Positions 25,583 through 33,290 of a DNA stretch of 64,000 nucleotides are shown here, piece by piece. Within the stretch, counting starts at the first letter, position 1. Every line of letters begins with the position of its first letter. Position numbers and translations under genes: made by a program. Location of the stretch: assembly GCF_900312975.1 (NCBI RefSeq), contig NZ_LT990039.1, positions 1,364,001 to 1,428,000 on the forward strand. The letters are read 5' to 3'. Source of the stretch: Massilistercora timonensis. Lineage in GTDB: Bacteria; Bacillota; Clostridia; Lachnospirales; Lachnospiraceae. The notes under the pieces are model-generated. The model saw nothing but the letters and a program-made list of their open reading frames with translations, searched no databases and was not told the origin of the DNA.

Positions 25583-25786
25583 TCCCTGATAGAAGGCGAT
25601 GCCGTAGAGCAGCGCCACCCCCGGCATGCCAAAGACCCCGGACGTACAGAAGGTAAGGGGATTCAGCCCCACGTGAAGGGCGTGTCCCCCCGCTTCCAGG
25701 AACTGGTTGGCGAAGAAGATCACCGCCATCCCCGCTACCGCCCGGATCAGAAAATTCGTCAGGAAATGCGACCGGTATCCCCCCAT
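25577..25786 (-). CDS. bofA: BofA family membrane protein (pro-sigmaK processing inhibitor type)
   Basis: The 69-residue protein starts at MGGYRSHFLTNFLIRAVAG with AAGGAG eight bases upstream. Two hydrophobic helices end in GLNPLTFCTSGVFGMPGVALLYGIAFY, the GIxGxPGV pattern of BofA. In Bacillus, BofA inhibits the SpoIVFB protease that activates sigma K in the mother cell. A start 33 bp upstream has no ribosome site. A yaaL-like gene sits divergently next door, as expected from the Bacillus yaaL-bofA pair. Confidence 0.8.
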   Translation of the reverse strand: MGGYRSHFLTNFLIRAVAGMAVIFFANQFLEAGGHALHVGLNPLTFCTSGVFGMPGVALLYGIAFYQGL

Positions 25787-25885
25787 CTCTTTGCTCCTTC
25801 CCTCTCTCTTGTTATCCATATATATCTGAGATCTGCGTATTTTATTCTCAGAAATTGCCTATACTAGGTAAAAAAAGGAGGCACC

Positions 25886-26122
25886 ATGATGAGACTGTTC
25901 CACGGGGCAAACAACGCAGATGTAGACCGGTATGCCAAACACCCGGATCCGGAGGGCGCCGCCCTTGTCCGGGAGATCGCAAGGACCCGCCAGGAGATGG
26001 AAGACGCCTACAATCATTTCCAGAACGCGTCGGATCCGGATCTGATCGACTGCTATATCTTCCGGGGAAATGCCGCCTGGAAGAAGTACGAGTTCCTGCT
26101 GCGGCAGGCAAAGATGCGCTAA
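25886..26122 (+). CDS. YaaL family protein (DUF2508)
   Basis: The 78-residue soluble protein has the family core LVREIARTRQEMEDAYNHFQNASDPDLIDCYIFRGNAA and no membrane helix. Function is unknown. In Bacillus it lies between recR and bofA. Here recR is absent from the neighbourhood and bofA is divergent. AAAGGAGG precedes the ATG, and a strong terminator follows directly. Confidence 0.85.
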   Translation: MMRLFHGANNADVDRYAKHPDPEGAALVREIARTRQEMEDAYNHFQNASDPDLIDCYIFRGNAAWKKYEFLLRQAKMR

Positions 26123-26158
26123 AAGAGCGCCGGTTTTTGGAACCGGCGCTCTTGCTTT
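26123..26158. terminator. Bidirectional terminator between the yaaL and comEB genes
   Basis: A 13-bp perfect stem (26123-26135 with 26141-26153) is followed by TGCTTT on the plus strand. It serves the yaaL transcript and may also stop the convergent comEB operon. Confidence 0.85.
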
Positions 26159-26166
26159 AACACATT

Positions 26167-26655
26167 TTATAACTGAATAGTGATCTCCCGGTCTGTCCGG
26201 TGATACTGATGATACCGCACGCCCGCAGAATCAAACATCCGCATGGACGCCTGCACCGACGGGGTGTCCTCATACTTGTTGCAGTCGTAGATCACTTCCT
26301 TGATCCCGCTCTGGATAATGGCCTTGGCACACTCATTGCAGGGGAACAGGGATACATAGAGCTTGGCTCCCTCCAGACTGCCTCCCCGATAGTTGAGGAT
26401 GGCGTTCAGCTCGCTGTGGACTGTATACACATACTTGGTCTCCAGCGGATCTTCTCCTTCCCGCACCCAGGGAAATTCATCATCGGAACATCCGATGGGA
26501 AGCCCGTTATATCCCATGGACAGGATCTTATTGTCCTGGCTTACGATACAGCAGCCCACCTGGGTGTTGGGGTCCTTGGACCGCATACCCGACAAGATGG
26601 CCACGCCCATAAAATACTCATCCCAACTGATATAATCTTTTCTCTTACTTCCCAT
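26167..26655 (-). CDS. comEB: dCMP deaminase family protein (ComEB type)
   Basis: The 162-residue protein starts at MGSKRKDYISWDEYFMG (AAAGGAGG upstream). It has the zinc deaminase signature with TVHSELNAIL (His and the catalytic Glu; Ser stands where Ala is usual) and PCNECAKAI. It should deaminate dCMP to dUMP for thymidylate supply. It is the last gene of an operon with upp and tsaC; the nucleotide link with upp is sensible. Confidence 0.92.
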   Translation of the reverse strand: MGSKRKDYISWDEYFMGVAILSGMRSKDPNTQVGCCIVSQDNKILSMGYNGLPIGCSDDEFPWVREGEDPLETKYVYTVHSELNAILNYRGGSLEGAKLYVSLFPCNECAKAIIQSGIKEVIYDCNKYEDTPSVQASMRMFDSAGVRYHQYHRTDREITIQL

Positions 26656-26677
26656 ACATGTCCCTCCTTTATCTTCC

Positions 26678-27307
26678 TTATTTCGTTCCAAAGATCCGGT
26701 CCCCGGCGTCGCCCAGTCCCGGCACGATATATTTATGCTCGTTCAGATGGTCGTCCAGCGCCCCGATGTAGAGATCCACATCCGGATGCTCCCGGGTCAT
26801 CCGCTCCACCCCTTCCGGAGCGGCGATGATGCATAAGAAACGGATGTGCTTCACGCCCTTGTCCTTCAGCATCTGGATGGCCGCCACGCTGGAACCTCCC
26901 GTGGCCAGCATGGGATCCACTACAAATACCTCCCTCTCATCACAGTCCGCCGGCAGCTTGCAGAAATATTCCACCGGCTCAAAGGTATCCGGGTCGCGGT
27001 ACAGACCGATATGGCCCACCTTCGCCGCAGGGATCATGTTCAGGATCCCGTCCACCATACCGATGCCAGCCCGGAGAATGGGAACCACCGCCAGCTTCTT
27101 GCCGCTCAATTCCTTTCCCACCATCTCGCAGATGGGTGTCTTGATCTTCACATCTTTAACCTTCAGGTCCCGGGTGGCCTCGTAGCACATCAGCGCCGCG
27201 ATCTCTCCCACGATCTCCCGGAATTCCTTCGACCCTACTTCCTCTCTGCGGATATACGTGATCTTGTGCTGGATCAGGGGGTGATCCATAATCTGTACCT
27301 TTGACAT
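26678..27307 (-). CDS. upp: Uracil phosphoribosyltransferase
   Basis: The 209-residue protein has [13 protein letters not shown] (about 78-90) and the PRPP loop [16 protein letters not shown] (about 127-142). It ends with the UPRT motif [17 protein letters not shown]. It makes UMP from uracil and PRPP (pyrimidine salvage). The length is standard. It lies 12 bp after tsaC and 22 bp before comEB. Confidence 0.98.
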   Translation of the reverse strand: MSKVQIMDHPLIQHKITYIRREEVGSKEFREIVGEIAALMCYEATRDLKVKDVKIKTPICEMVGKELSGKKLAVVPILRAGIGMVDGILNMIPAAKVGHIGLYRDPDTFEPVEYFCKLPADCDEREVFVVDPMLATGGSSVAAIQMLKDKGVKHIRFLCIIAAPEGVERMTREHPDVDLYIGALDDHLNEHKYIVPGLGDAGDRIFGTK

Positions 27308-27319
27308 CCTTCTTCCTCC

Positions 27320-28378
27320 TTAAATGTTTATCACATGATGACCGGCCGCTTTCAGAAGCCGGTTCATAATGGCGTTCCCAATGCCGCCTCTGGCAAATGA
27401 TTCGCTGTAGATATAGTCCACCTCTTCATGGTCGAATTCCCGCAGGATAGCATAGAGGTGGCTGGCGATGGTGGCCTCGTCCTCCCGGGTCCCAATGGAT
27501 TTCACGATCCCCTGGCGGTAGCGGTCCCTGGATTCCTCTGTTCCGATGATCCCTACCTTGTAGCCCTGGGCGATCCGCTCTGCCGCCATCCCGTTGATGG
27601 CCTCGATCACCAGTTTCACCGGGCCTTCCACAATGCTTAAGTCCGCCTTTGGCGCATAGTGCCGGTATTTCATTCCCGGCGCCTTGGGGGGCTTGCTGCT
27701 GTCCGCGGAAATGCTGGCCGCATCCACGGCAATAGGGCCGATCAGTTCCTCCAGCATCTCTTTTGTCACCGCTCCCGGACGCAGCAGCATAGGCGGGGAC
27801 ACCGTCATGTCCAGGATGGTGGATTCCACGCCGATCTCCACGGTTCCGCCGTCCAGGATCATATCGATCTTTCCACTGAGATCCTCCTCCACATGCTGCG
27901 CCATGGTAGGGCTTGGCCTGCCTGACGTATTGGCGCTGGGCGCGGCGATAAAGCCGCCCCCTGCCCGGATCAGCTCCCGGGCAATGTCGCTGCTGGGCAT
28001 CCGTACCGCCACCGTATTCAACCCGCCGGTGGTCTCATAGGGCACGATCCCGGTCTTGTCAAAGATCATGGTAAGCGGGCCGGGCCAGAACTTCTCCGCC
28101 ACGATCTTCGCTTCTTCCGGGATGATCTCAGCGATCCTGGGAAGATCTTCCATCCCGGCAATATGGACGATCAGCGGATTGTCCGAGGGCCTTCCTTTTG
28201 CCGCGTAAATCTTCTCCGCCGCCTGCTCATTCAGGGCGTCCGCCCCCAGCCCGTAGACCGTCTCTGTGGGGAAGGCAACAAGTCCTCCCTTCTTCAGGAT
28301 CTGGCCTGCCTCTTCAATAATGTCTCTATCTGATTGTACGTCGTCTATCTTTTTGATAATTGTCTTCATGGGAATCAT
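27320..28378 (-). CDS. tsaC: L-threonylcarbamoyladenylate synthase (Sua5/YwlC)
   Basis: The protein (352 residues from the ATG at 28378, 349 from the one at 28369) has the YrdC domain (GGLVAFPTETVYGLGADAL, FWPGPLTMIF, APSANTSGRPSPT). It also has the C-terminal Sua5 domain (APGMKYRHYAPKA onward). It makes threonylcarbamoyl-AMP for t6A37 in tRNAs that read ANN codons. A frame to 28501 overlaps cwlD and has no sensible N-terminus. No ribosome site is seen; a promoter just before the ATG suggests a leaderless mRNA. Confidence 0.94.
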   Translation of the reverse strand: MIPMKTIIKKIDDVQSDRDIIEEAGQILKKGGLVAFPTETVYGLGADALNEQAAEKIYAAKGRPSDNPLIVHIAGMEDLPRIAEIIPEEAKIVAEKFWPGPLTMIFDKTGIVPYETTGGLNTVAVRMPSSDIARELIRAGGGFIAAPSANTSGRPSPTMAQHVEEDLSGKIDMILDGGTVEIGVESTILDMTVSPPMLLRPGAVTKEMLEELIGPIAVDAASISADSSKPPKAPGMKYRHYAPKADLSIVEGPVKLVIEAINGMAAERIAQGYKVGIIGTEESRDRYRQGIVKSIGTREDEATIASHLYAILREFDHEEVDYIYSESFARGGIGNAIMNRLLKAAGHHVINI

Positions 28379-28405
28379 TATACTACAGTCTAATCTTGGA
28401 GACAA
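28377..28405 (-). promoter_or_regulatory. Internal promoter placed for a leaderless tsaC mRNA
   Basis: On the minus strand TTGTCT (28405-28400), a 17-bp spacer and TATAAT (28382-28377) are followed seven bases later by the A of the ATG at 28369. Transcription from here would start at or next to the start codon. It lies across the end of cwlD. Confidence 0.55.
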
Positions 28406-29070
28406 GATTCGATTCCCTCCGCCACTGCCTCCGCGATCTTCTCCTGATACTCCACGCTTCCGAGAAGTTCCGCTTCCTCGGGATTGCTTAAGAACCCGCA
28501 TTCCACAATGACCGTGGGCGTCCTGGTCCGCCGCAGCAGATAGTAGGTATCGTTGGCTTTGGCTTCCCGCGGATGCTCCGGATCCATACGGATCAGCGCC
28601 TCCTGCAGGATGGCCGCCGCCTCTTTCCCTTCTGTGGAATGTTGATAGTAGAACACCTGGGCTCCCCGCACCTTTGGATCCTGATAACTGTTCTGATGGA
28701 TGCTCACCGCAAGAAGCGCATTCTCTCCATCGATCCGCTCAACCCGCTTCTTAATATCCTCCACCTGCCGGTTGGCGCTCCCCTCCGGGGCCAGCGTCTC
28801 GTCCTTCTCCCGGGTCAGGACTGCCCGGATCCCCCGGTCTTCCAGCTTTTCCTTAAGCTTCTTCGCGATCTTGAGATTGATGTCTTTTTCCTGGATCTCT
28901 CCCACACCGATCTTACCGGGATCTCTCCCGCCATGTCCCGCATCCAGAACCACCTTCTTTTCTTCCATTTCTACCTGATCAGAGACCACATATTTCTGCA
29001 GGTTCTTCCCCGCCATAAGAAGGCCTGCGATCAGAAGGAGCAACAGGAAGAGTTCAATCTTTTTCCCCAA
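28390..29070 (-). CDS. cwlD: N-acetylmuramoyl-L-alanine amidase CwlD
   Basis: The Amidase_3 protein has one N-terminal membrane helix (IELFLLLLLIAGLLMAG) and the zinc ligands in DAGHGGRDPG and SIHQNSYQ. The catalytic Glu is in VECGFLSNPEEA. CwlD makes muramic-delta-lactam in spore cortex, so it points to a spore former. I place the start at the TTG at 29070 because GGGAGGG lies nine bases upstream (226 residues). A TTG at 29106 is less likely. The ribosome site is buried in a hairpin. Confidence 0.9.
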   Translation of the reverse strand: MGKKIELFLLLLLIAGLLMAGKNLQKYVVSDQVEMEEKKVVLDAGHGGRDPGKIGVGEIQEKDINLKIAKKLKEKLEDRGIRAVLTREKDETLAPEGSANRQVEDIKKRVERIDGENALLAVSIHQNSYQDPKVRGAQVFYYQHSTEGKEAAAILQEALIRMDPEHPREAKANDTYYLLRRTRTPTVIVECGFLSNPEEAELLGSVEYQEKIAEAVAEGIESCLQD

Positions 29071-29130
29071 ATAAAAAGCCCTCCCGCAGTCTGTCTTTGT
29101 TACCAAATATATGACTGCTGAAGGGCTTTT
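29070..29130 (-). terminator. Terminator after the GH18 gene that also holds the cwlD ribosome site
   Basis: On the minus strand AAAAGCCCT plus CAGCAGTC pairs with GACTGC plus AGGGCTTTT (29113-29130 with 29074-29091), followed by a T-rich stretch. It stands 3 bp after the GH18 stop codon. The Shine-Dalgarno GGGAGGG of cwlD is in the descending arm. Confidence 0.7.
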
Positions 29131-29132
29131 AT

Positions 29133-31163
29133 TTAATTAATATACTGACGGATCAGGTCCCAGATTCCGGACGTTTCCTGGCCAAGAGCCCACTCTGCGG
29201 TTCCGGCCAGCCCGTTGTCCTTCATAAGCTTCAGCTTCGCCTCCAGGGACTTCTCGTCTTCCAGCCAGATCTTATACGTGGTGTCTCCTGACGTCCACTC
29301 GGCGTAATTCTGCTGAGCCTCTTCATCCCAGACAAGCTCCGCGCCGGCCTCTTCCACCGCGGCTTTGGCCGCGGACATTCCCAGGGCCTTGCTGGTCACA
29401 TTCATCGGATATTCCGCCGCTTCCGTTCCGGCCTGTTCGGCAAGCTCTTCTTCGGTCTTCGGCGTCTCTTCCCACAGCCGTGTAAAGAACGGAATACCGC
29501 TGATCACTTTCTCTTTTGGTACTTCTTCCAGCGTAGCCTCGATCCCGTCTTTGACATAGTTGTATGAGGATACCGAGCCTGCCTCCGGAGAGCCCGCATA
29601 GTGCTCATCATAACCCATGATAACCACATAGTCCGCTACGATTCCCTGTTCTTTCCGGTCGTACTGCATGTTATAACCCATGGGTACATAATTGTCCACG
29701 GAAAGGACCAGTCCGTTCTGCCTGCAGCGTACAGACAGTTCGCGGATAAACTGGATAAAGTGCTCCCCACATTCTTCCGAGATCTTCTCGAAATCCACAT
29801 TGATCCCGTCGATCCCTGTCTGCAGGGCATCCGCGATCAGCTGATTGATCAGATTCTCCCGGCTGGAGGTAGAACTTAAAAACTCCAGAGACTCCTCATT
29901 GGAATCGATCCCGCCGTCAAAATCTCTCACTGCCGCCCAGACTTCGATATTGGCCTGGTGGGCGTAATTTACATAATCGGTAGAGGAAATAGAATCCAGA
30001 TTTCCTTCGGTGTCCTTCACATGATACCAGGTCGGCGCAATCGTCGTAAGACCCTTTGTCTCTGCAATCCTCTGCAGCACCGTACTGTTCGCGTTGCGAT
30101 TGGTCACGTTGTGCCAGGCCATATTGATGGTATAATCCTTGGAAATACTGGTGTATTCCGGCTCCTCAAATTCTCTGGTGATATCCTTCGTCTCTTCTTT
30201 CCTTAAGGCGCCTTTTTTCACATAACCGATAAATCCGTCGCTGGTGAGAACCTTTCTCCAGTTCTCTTCATTCTCCAGGATGGTTACCTGGTCGTTCTTC
30301 GCCACTTCCGTCAGCACCGGGCTCTTCACTCCACCGCGGTAGCGCACGGCCGTATCCCGCTTCACTTCCGCCACGGTCTTCTCACCCCAGTCGCTGTGAA
30401 CCACGATCCGCTGCGGATCATCGCACACCTCATACTCCATATTGGTGTACTTCTGGATAAAATCAAGAGCGATATAGGCTGTACTTCCTTCGGTTTTTAA
30501 AATGACGTAGTCTTCACTGTTCTTATCTCTGGATATACTATAATCTGTACTTCCTACTTCCACGGAAACCGTGTCGGTAGGCAGCGTATACAGCAGGACA
30601 TTCTCATTGGGATCCCAGTAGAAACGGCTGTTGATATAATCCCTTACAATCTCATACTGCAGATACGCCTTCCCTTCGGAGATCATCCCCTGGGGTTCCG
30701 TGATCTGATCGTTAACGATAACAGCCAGCTGTCCTTCTTGTTCAATTCCATAATATTCCTGCAGGTTCGCCTGCTCTTTCGACGGGCTGTACCTCTTCCA
30801 CAAAAACGCGCCCACCACTGCTGCTGCTATAAGAACGACCAACAATATGATCTTGATCGTAAGATTTCTTTTCCTTCTCCGTCTCGACTGAGGCCTTCTG
30901 GCCGCCGGTCTTCTGGCAGTCCGATTCGCTGCGGTCCGGCGCTCTCTGCGCTCTCCCGTCTGGCGCTCTCTTTCCTGGCGTTCTCCCGCAGGCCGCTCCC
31001 TTGTGGGGCGCTCCCTGCGCTCTCCCGTCGGACGTTCCCTCGTCGGACGTTCTTCCGCAGATCTTGGCCTCCGTCCGGAGCCTTGTCCCAGATCTCTCCC
31101 GGCTGCCCGGTTTCTGATGGTCCGGTCGGAAGTTGTGCGGCTTCTCTTGTCTCTTTCTTCCAT
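29133..31163 (-). CDS. Membrane-anchored glycoside hydrolase family 18 protein with SH3 domain
   Basis: From the ATG with GGAGG upstream the protein has 676 residues. The order is: an Arg/Glu-rich cytoplasmic tail (1-99, repeats such as ERPTRERPTGERRERP), a membrane helix (100-122), a copper-amine-oxidase-like substrate domain, an SH3b domain (AVRYRGGVKSPVLTEVAKND), and a GH18 barrel. The barrel has the catalytic DGINVDFE motif, the DxxDxDxE-like site. Related proteins (YaaH/SleL, YdhD) cleave peptidoglycan, often in spore germination. It precedes cwlD, so a sporulation or cortex role is plausible. Confidence 0.88.
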   Translation of the reverse strand: MEERDKRSRTTSDRTIRNRAAGRDLGQGSGRRPRSAEERPTRERPTGERRERPTRERPAGERQERERQTGERRERRTAANRTARRPAARRPQSRRRRKRNLTIKIILLVVLIAAAVVGAFLWKRYSPSKEQANLQEYYGIEQEGQLAVIVNDQITEPQGMISEGKAYLQYEIVRDYINSRFYWDPNENVLLYTLPTDTVSVEVGSTDYSISRDKNSEDYVILKTEGSTAYIALDFIQKYTNMEYEVCDDPQRIVVHSDWGEKTVAEVKRDTAVRYRGGVKSPVLTEVAKNDQVTILENEENWRKVLTSDGFIGYVKKGALRKEETKDITREFEEPEYTSISKDYTINMAWHNVTNRNANSTVLQRIAETKGLTTIAPTWYHVKDTEGNLDSISSTDYVNYAHQANIEVWAAVRDFDGGIDSNEESLEFLSSTSSRENLINQLIADALQTGIDGINVDFEKISEECGEHFIQFIRELSVRCRQNGLVLSVDNYVPMGYNMQYDRKEQGIVADYVVIMGYDEHYAGSPEAGSVSSYNYVKDGIEATLEEVPKEKVISGIPFFTRLWEETPKTEEELAEQAGTEAAEYPMNVTSKALGMSAAKAAVEEAGAELVWDEEAQQNYAEWTSGDTTYKIWLEDEKSLEAKLKLMKDNGLAGTAEWALGQETSGIWDLIRQYIN

Positions 31164-31242
31164 GCTGCACCTCCTACTAGACCTTATTATACCAACAATT
31201 ATATGCCACGTCATTAATTTTTTGACATTCTTTGAGGGGTAT

Positions 31243-31473
31243 CTACATTCTCTTTTTTTCTTTTACATCATGGAAGTACAATTCTCTGATGTCGCCATTT
31301 TCATCCATTATGTAATCACGCATGTAGTCCGCGTCCTCCCTGACCATACAGGCCCGCACTACCTGCATGGGACTGGCCGGCCGGCCCTCCAGGATGATCC
31401 CCACCCCCTTCCTCTCATAAGTCGTCAATTCATTGAAGAGCGTTTGTGCTTCTTTTTCTCGTTGTCCATTCAT
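31243..31473 (-). CDS. Small conserved-looking hypothetical protein
   Basis: The 76-residue protein MNGQREKEAQTLFNELTTYE has no signal peptide or membrane helix and no motif I recognise. AAGGGGG precedes the ATG. It lies 79 bp upstream of the GH18 gene on the same strand, and a possible promoter about 310 bp further upstream would give it a long leader. It could be the first gene of the GH18-cwlD operon. Confidence 0.6.
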   Translation of the reverse strand: MNGQREKEAQTLFNELTTYERKGVGIILEGRPASPMQVVRACMVREDADYMRDYIMDENGDIRELYFHDVKEKKRM

Positions 31474-31838
31474 AGCGCATCCCCCTTCTTCTCGCAGTGC
31501 CTGGCCACTGATAACTACGCTTTGATCCGCGCGCGGGGAAAGACCAGAAAAAAGATGCGTGATACAAAGTCTCCTCTCACACGGACAATACTAAGAAGAT
31601 AGTCTGCATTGTTATAATTGTTTCTTTTGGTTGATCTTTGTACCGGAATCGGTACTTCTGATTTTCTATTAAGACAGTTTGTGAAAAAAATAGAACTTAC
31701 ATTGAGAAAAAATTTTGAAAAAGCCGCCCTCCTTTGTTCTAAGAACGTAGTCATCAGGGAAAGCTATCTTCTAGTAACGTCATTATATCTGATAGCCCAC
31801 TGTGGCGCAAGCACTTTTTTATTTTATATATATTTTAT
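31474..31838. other. Intergenic region with a minus-strand promoter and long leader
   Basis: No convincing gene is present; a 79-codon minus frame (31515-31754) lacks a ribosome site. On the minus strand TTGCGC (31810-31805), 17 bp, TATAAT (31787-31782) is a good promoter that would give a leader of about 300 nt before the 31473 start. The leader contains a short palindrome GTACCGGAATCGGTAC near 31640. I recognise no known riboswitch in it. Confidence 0.45.
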
Positions 31839-31867
31839 TTAACATCCCTTATTTTCTATGCTATACT
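31839..31867 (+). promoter_or_regulatory. Promoter of mecA
   Basis: TTAACA (31839-31844) and TATACT (31862-31867) are spaced by 17 bp, just before the AAGGAA ribosome site of mecA. Confidence 0.7.
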
Positions 31868-31889
31868 GAACTAGAAGGAAGTGATGAAT

Positions 31890-32627
31890 ATGAAGATTGA
31901 GAAACTCAACGAGAATCAGATCCGCTGTACTCTCACCCGCGCTGATCTGGCCGAGCGTCAGCTCCAGTTGAGCGAACTGGCTTACGGTACCGAGAAGGCG
32001 AAATCACTTTTCCATGATATGATGCAACAGGCAGCTTTTGAATTTGGATTTGAAGCGGAGGATATCCCTCTGATGATCGAGGCGATCCCTGCTTCCTCTG
32101 ATTCGATTGTTCTGATAATTACCAAGGTTGAGGACCCGGAGGAACTTGACACCCGGTTCTCAAAATTCGCCCCCTCTCCAGGCGGCGACAACGACCAGCG
32201 AAAGAAAGAAGCCCTTCAGAAGCTGGAAGGCGCGGAAACCCTTCTGAATCTGCTGGGCAAAGTAAAGGAAAAGATAAACGCTGCTGATACAGCCAATGAC
32301 TCCATGGAAAAGGATTCCCCGGAAGAACACAAGGCGGCTCTCCGCCTGTTCTCATTTCCAACGATGGACAGTGTCCTCCGGGCAGTACATCTCCTAAGCC
32401 AGATGTACAAAGGTTCCAATACCCTGTATAAGGATCATGAGGAAGGCGTCTACATCCTGGCGCTGACCCAGGCGGATTACGAGACCAGGGACTTCAACCG
32501 GATCTGCAATATGCTGACCGAATACGGAACCCTGGAGAAGGCAAACGGCGCCACGCTGGCATTCCTGGAAGAACACTGCGAGGTGCTGGTTTCTTCCAAT
32601 GCCGTTGAAAAACTGGCAGTTATTTAA
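31890..32627 (+). CDS. mecA: Adaptor protein MecA
   Basis: The 245-residue protein starts MKIEKLNENQIRCTLTRADL, the N-terminal substrate-binding domain of MecA. It has the acidic linker and the C-terminal ClpC-binding domain (LRLFSFPTMDSVLRAVHLL and YILALTQADYETRDFNRICNMLTEYG). MecA delivers substrates to ClpCP and controls competence and sporulation regulators in Bacillus. Upstream in-frame GTG and ATG codons (31881, 31884) are too close to the ribosome site. A terminator follows. Confidence 0.94.
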   Translation: MKIEKLNENQIRCTLTRADLAERQLQLSELAYGTEKAKSLFHDMMQQAAFEFGFEAEDIPLMIEAIPASSDSIVLIITKVEDPEELDTRFSKFAPSPGGDNDQRKKEALQKLEGAETLLNLLGKVKEKINAADTANDSMEKDSPEEHKAALRLFSFPTMDSVLRAVHLLSQMYKGSNTLYKDHEEGVYILALTQADYETRDFNRICNMLTEYGTLEKANGATLAFLEEHCEVLVSSNAVEKLAVI

Positions 32628-32638
32628 CAGGATCTGCA

Positions 32639-32674
32639 AAAAAAAGTTCTGTCCACCCGGACAGAACTTTTTTA
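32639..32674. terminator. Bidirectional terminator between mecA and DUF1858 gene
   Basis: A stem of 14 bp (32641-32654 with 32659-32672) has A runs on one side and T runs on the other, so it can work in both directions for the two convergent genes. Confidence 0.9.
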
Positions 32675-32680
32675 TTGGCA

Positions 32681-32881
32681 TTACGCATTCAGAAACGCGT
32701 TGATCTTTTCTACCAGCAAATCTGCATCTATTCCATGCACCATCGCAGCCTCTGCCAGTGACTCGCCCTGAGAAGCGGGGCAGCCCAGGCAGTGCATTCC
32801 GATCTCCATCAGGATCGGCGCCACGTTAGGATTCATGTTTAAGAGTTCTCCAATGGTCATCTCTTTCGTAACCTGTGCCAT
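32681..32881 (-). CDS. DUF1858 domain protein
   Basis: The 66-residue protein starts at [21 protein letters not shown] (AAAGGAGG upstream). It has the DUF1858 motif [20 protein letters not shown] with the CxxC-like pair. Such small proteins occur near Fe-S or hybrid-cluster proteins and may bind a metal or cluster, but no function is established. A longer frame to 32986 runs through the ribosome site and is rejected. Confidence 0.88.
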   Translation of the reverse strand: MAQVTKEMTIGELLNMNPNVAPILMEIGMHCLGCPASQGESLAEAAMVHGIDADLLVEKINAFLNA

Positions 32882-33091
32882 CTTAATTCCTCCTTTCTTT
32901 TCAGTGGTTTCATTATAATCGCTTTTTATCATTGTGTAAACATTTTCAAACAATTTCTTTGTAATATTTGACTTCTCAAATGTCAATATCTATTTCTGTT
33001 TTTTTCGACAAATTCTTAATTTTATTATAACTCCACAAAACGTCTGTTCTTTTATTTCCCTTGAATAATCCACCAAATTCCTCTGTTTTTG

Positions 33092-33171
33092 TGTGGATAA
33101 TGTGGATAAAAATGTGAAATCAACACTTTTTCCACCTTTTTCGGGAGTTTTGGTGTGGATAACTTGGATAA
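33092..33171 (+). other. Cluster of DnaA-box-like sequences
   Basis: TGTGGATAA, the complement of the DnaA box TTATCCACA, occurs at 33092-33100, 33101-33109 and 33154-33162. A weaker copy CTTGGATAA lies at 33163-33171. The boxes form two head-to-tail pairs in an AT-rich 400-bp gap (32882-33289) that has no gene. No dnaA, dnaN, rpmH or recF gene is near, so it is not a normal oriC. Confidence 0.65.
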
Positions 33172-33258
33172 GTTTTATTGGCAAAAATTTACATTTTCAT
33201 TTTCTTTTTTACAAATTTGTACAAAATGTATAAGTTTCAATTTTACTGTTTTTTACCC

Positions 33259-33290
33259 AAAATATCCCGGGATTTTACCCGGGATATTTT
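33259..33290 (-). terminator. Terminator of the NlpC/P60 gene
   Basis: A 12-bp stem (33260-33271 with 33278-33289) begins at the stop codon; TTTTGGGT follows on the minus strand. Confidence 0.75.

Noticed and set aside
31515-31842. Small frames on both strands before mecA
   Set aside because: They have no ribosome sites and no protein-like composition; the region is better read as leader and promoter DNA.
33092-33171. Chromosomal origin oriC
   Set aside because: The DnaA boxes are real, but dnaA, dnaN, rpmH and recF are missing around them. I keep only the box cluster.
32990-33184. 64-codon minus frame in the AT-rich gap
   Set aside because: It lacks a ribosome site and coincides with the DnaA-box cluster.
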